The notes under the pieces are model-generated. The model saw only the letters and a list, made by a program, of their open reading frames with translations, was not told where the DNA came from and ran no database searches. The position numbers and the translations under genes are program-made. This document shows, in pieces, positions 63,101-64,000 of a stretch of DNA of 64,000 nt (position 1 is the first letter of the stretch; each line of letters starts with the position of its first letter). Source of the DNA: Amoebophrya sp. A120 (lineage: Eukaryota; Sar; Dinophyceae; Syndiniales; Amoebophryaceae); contig CAJINV010000001.1 in assembly GCA_905178155.1 (NCBI GenBank), positions 12,073,832 through 12,137,831 on the forward strand, written 5' to 3'.

Positions 63101-63982
63101 GTTTGATCCGTTGTTCTCCTCTCTCCGGCCGCGCTCCATGATGCCAAAACCGTACCGCCTCTTCTACCAGCAGCCGCAAGTGCCGGAAGAAGAGCTGGAA
63201 GCCACGATATCCTCGCCGTTGCGCACCAGAACTTCTTCCGGAGGTGTTGGCGGGGGACCAGCAGCAGCCCCCGGTGCAGCTGCCAGCAAGCTGTCCCCGT
63301 TTTCAACATCTTCGCCGTTCGGCAGTCGGCGCGCCACGAGGAATTCAATTTCCGTGAGCGGCGCCGGCCCCGCGGCCGCAGACAAAAATACAACTCCCGC
63401 GGGGAAGTTTATCGACCGAAAAGACGCCAAAGGGTATTTGGACACCCCGCAAAGCGCGTACGCCCCGGGCGCCGCGGTGCACTTTGAGAAGACGCCGCAA
63501 AACTTGCAGCGGTTCGCGCTGCGCCGCACCGACATCGTGAGTGGCACGCCGGATGCGGAGCTGGTGCAGACCTTCGGCCCCGACGTCGTCCCGGAGGTCT
63601 TTCCCTACTCGCGGAAACTCGTGTCGGTGTCCGAGTCGCTGAAGACCAGCTACGGCCGTCCGCCGGAGCACATCAAGATGCAAAGCAGCTTGGACGTGGA
63701 GCTGCAGGAGCCGCGGCCCTTCGTACCACAACATACGGTCATCACGGACGAAAATCGGTACGAAAACGACGGTATGCATGGCAAAAGTATCGTACTAGTA
63801 TAAATCGCATTACAAATTTGCTCAGCATGAGAAATGCAATTTTTCATGCTGTTTTACCTTGGAACGGAAATTTGTAATGCATGACTGCGATTACTACCAG
63901 TACGATACTTTTGCACAGGACAGACGGCGAGGACCCGAACGCGGTGAAAAAGGCGAAGCCCTACTACTACCAGCAGCTGCAG
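60167..63982 (+). CDS. Unrecognised large protein, continues beyond the window, rich in introners
   Basis: Exons: 60167-60326, 60492-60565, 60839-62101, 62271-62580, 62851-63772 and 63928-63982, then onward after a further introner. About 928 residues are visible. Only the first intron is GT-AG. The start ATG opens MADSASVTST, a short disordered N terminus. Residues about 75-330 look globular. They contain VTIELMVERPAAVICQC, a basic helix with LTRERDLLIQRLRKKM, and a beta-rich block (HGSHARPKFYEQF, then VGLKADGQYEFYATV). After an acidic and Ala/Pro-rich linker comes a second globular part with HYLNVTGEKGFITLPP and PRSMMPKPYRLFYQQP. I do not recognise the family. The alternation of beta segments with linkers would suit a cytoskeletal or ciliary scaffold, but that is a guess. 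Confidence 0.75.
60566..60833 (+). mobile_element. Introner element, family alpha (268 bp)
   Basis: Flanked by CCACG at 60561-60565 and CCACA at 60834-60838 (4 of 5). Its ends are perfect: TATCAAATG and CATTTGATA. Removal joins FFQTT to TQVTIEL in frame. Confidence 0.92.
62102..62265 (+). mobile_element. Introner element, family eta (164 bp), short terminal repeats
   Basis: Starts TATGAG and ends CTCATA; flanks CCGGT (62097-62101) and CCCGT (62266-62270) match at 4 of 5. It holds the introner-typical words TGATGTCATGC and CTTGTGATGC. Removal joins TCC CCC GGT to GGA CGG in frame. The terminal repeats are the shortest in the set, so this is the least certain of the coding copies. Confidence 0.7.
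62581..62845 (+). mobile_element. Introner element, family alpha (265 bp)
   Basis: Flanked by AAGCC at 62576-62580 and 62846-62850. It starts TATCAAATG and ends CAGTGCATA; the inner GTATGGGTCTGG and CCAGACCCAGAC repeats are intact. Removal joins AGC C to CG AAG in frame. Confidence 0.93.
63773..63922 (+). mobile_element. Introner element, family beta (150 bp)
   Basis: Flanked by GACGG at 63768-63772 and 63923-63927. Inner repeats GCAAAAGTATCGTACTAG and CAGTACGATACTTTTGC. Removal joins GAC GG to C GAG GAC in frame, leaving a 55-nt exon before the next introner. Confidence 0.93.
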
Positions 63983-64000
63983 TATGGGAGTGTCAGGATC
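63983..64000 (+). mobile_element. Start of a family gamma introner, cut by the window end
   Basis: The last 18 bases, TATGGGAGTGTCAGGATC, match the start of the gamma copy at 19800 (TATGGAAGCGTCAGG). The frame before it is intact through CTG CAG. The presumed target repeat would be TGCAG. Confidence 0.6.

Overview
This is gene-dense nuclear DNA from a eukaryote. Genes have many exons, most introns are GT-AG, and every gene I can support reads on the plus strand. The one-way gene order, the mix of very long disordered proteins with EF-hand and coiled-coil genes, and above all the abundance of transposon-like introns with terminal inverted repeats, 5-bp target duplications and non-GT-AG ends fit a dinoflagellate-lineage protist. 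From what I know of its introner elements, an Amoebophrya-type (Syndiniales) genome is the closest match. The taxon is an inference; the sequence was not compared with any database.

Layout. 1-165: end of an upstream gene. About 1154-12007: a PP1-type protein phosphatase fused to a C-terminal extension of roughly 2,100 residues. 13022-20929: a very large, mostly low-complexity protein with one membrane segment. 22436-28702: a predicted membrane receptor-like protein with a signal peptide, an ectodomain of about 1,100 residues, one membrane span and a cytoplasmic PARP-type ADP-ribosyltransferase domain with an H-Y-E triad. 29495-33014: a DHHC palmitoyltransferase. 34170-38368: the large subunit of ribonucleotide reductase, complete at 805 residues. 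39673-45328: a coiled-coil and EF-hand protein. 46640-48600: GC-rich repeats. 48879-54346: a secreted or membrane S51-peptidase-like protein with a 3-kb intron full of GC-rich repeats. 55242-56954: a 1.7-kb element with terminal inverted repeats and a 109-bp tandem array. 57813-59300: class III alcohol dehydrogenase. 60167 to the window end: an unrecognised protein interrupted by at least five introners.

The most striking system is the set of 17 introner elements, in about seven sequence families. Nearly all start TAT and end ATA, carry terminal inverted repeats and sit between 5-bp direct repeats. Removing the element plus one repeat copy restores the reading frame each time, and in ribonucleotide reductase it also restores conserved residues. 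None of the cleanly bounded coding copies has GT-AG at its edges. Conventional introns in the same genes are GT-AG, so two kinds of intron appear to coexist.

The genes do not form one pathway. Ribonucleotide reductase and the formaldehyde/glutathione dehydrogenase are housekeeping enzymes. The phosphatase, PARP receptor, palmitoyltransferase and EF-hand protein are signalling proteins. The S51-like and PARP proteins are predicted to face the cell surface or the endomembrane lumen. Exon joins were worked out by hand from splice motifs, phase and protein family conservation; no transcript data were available.
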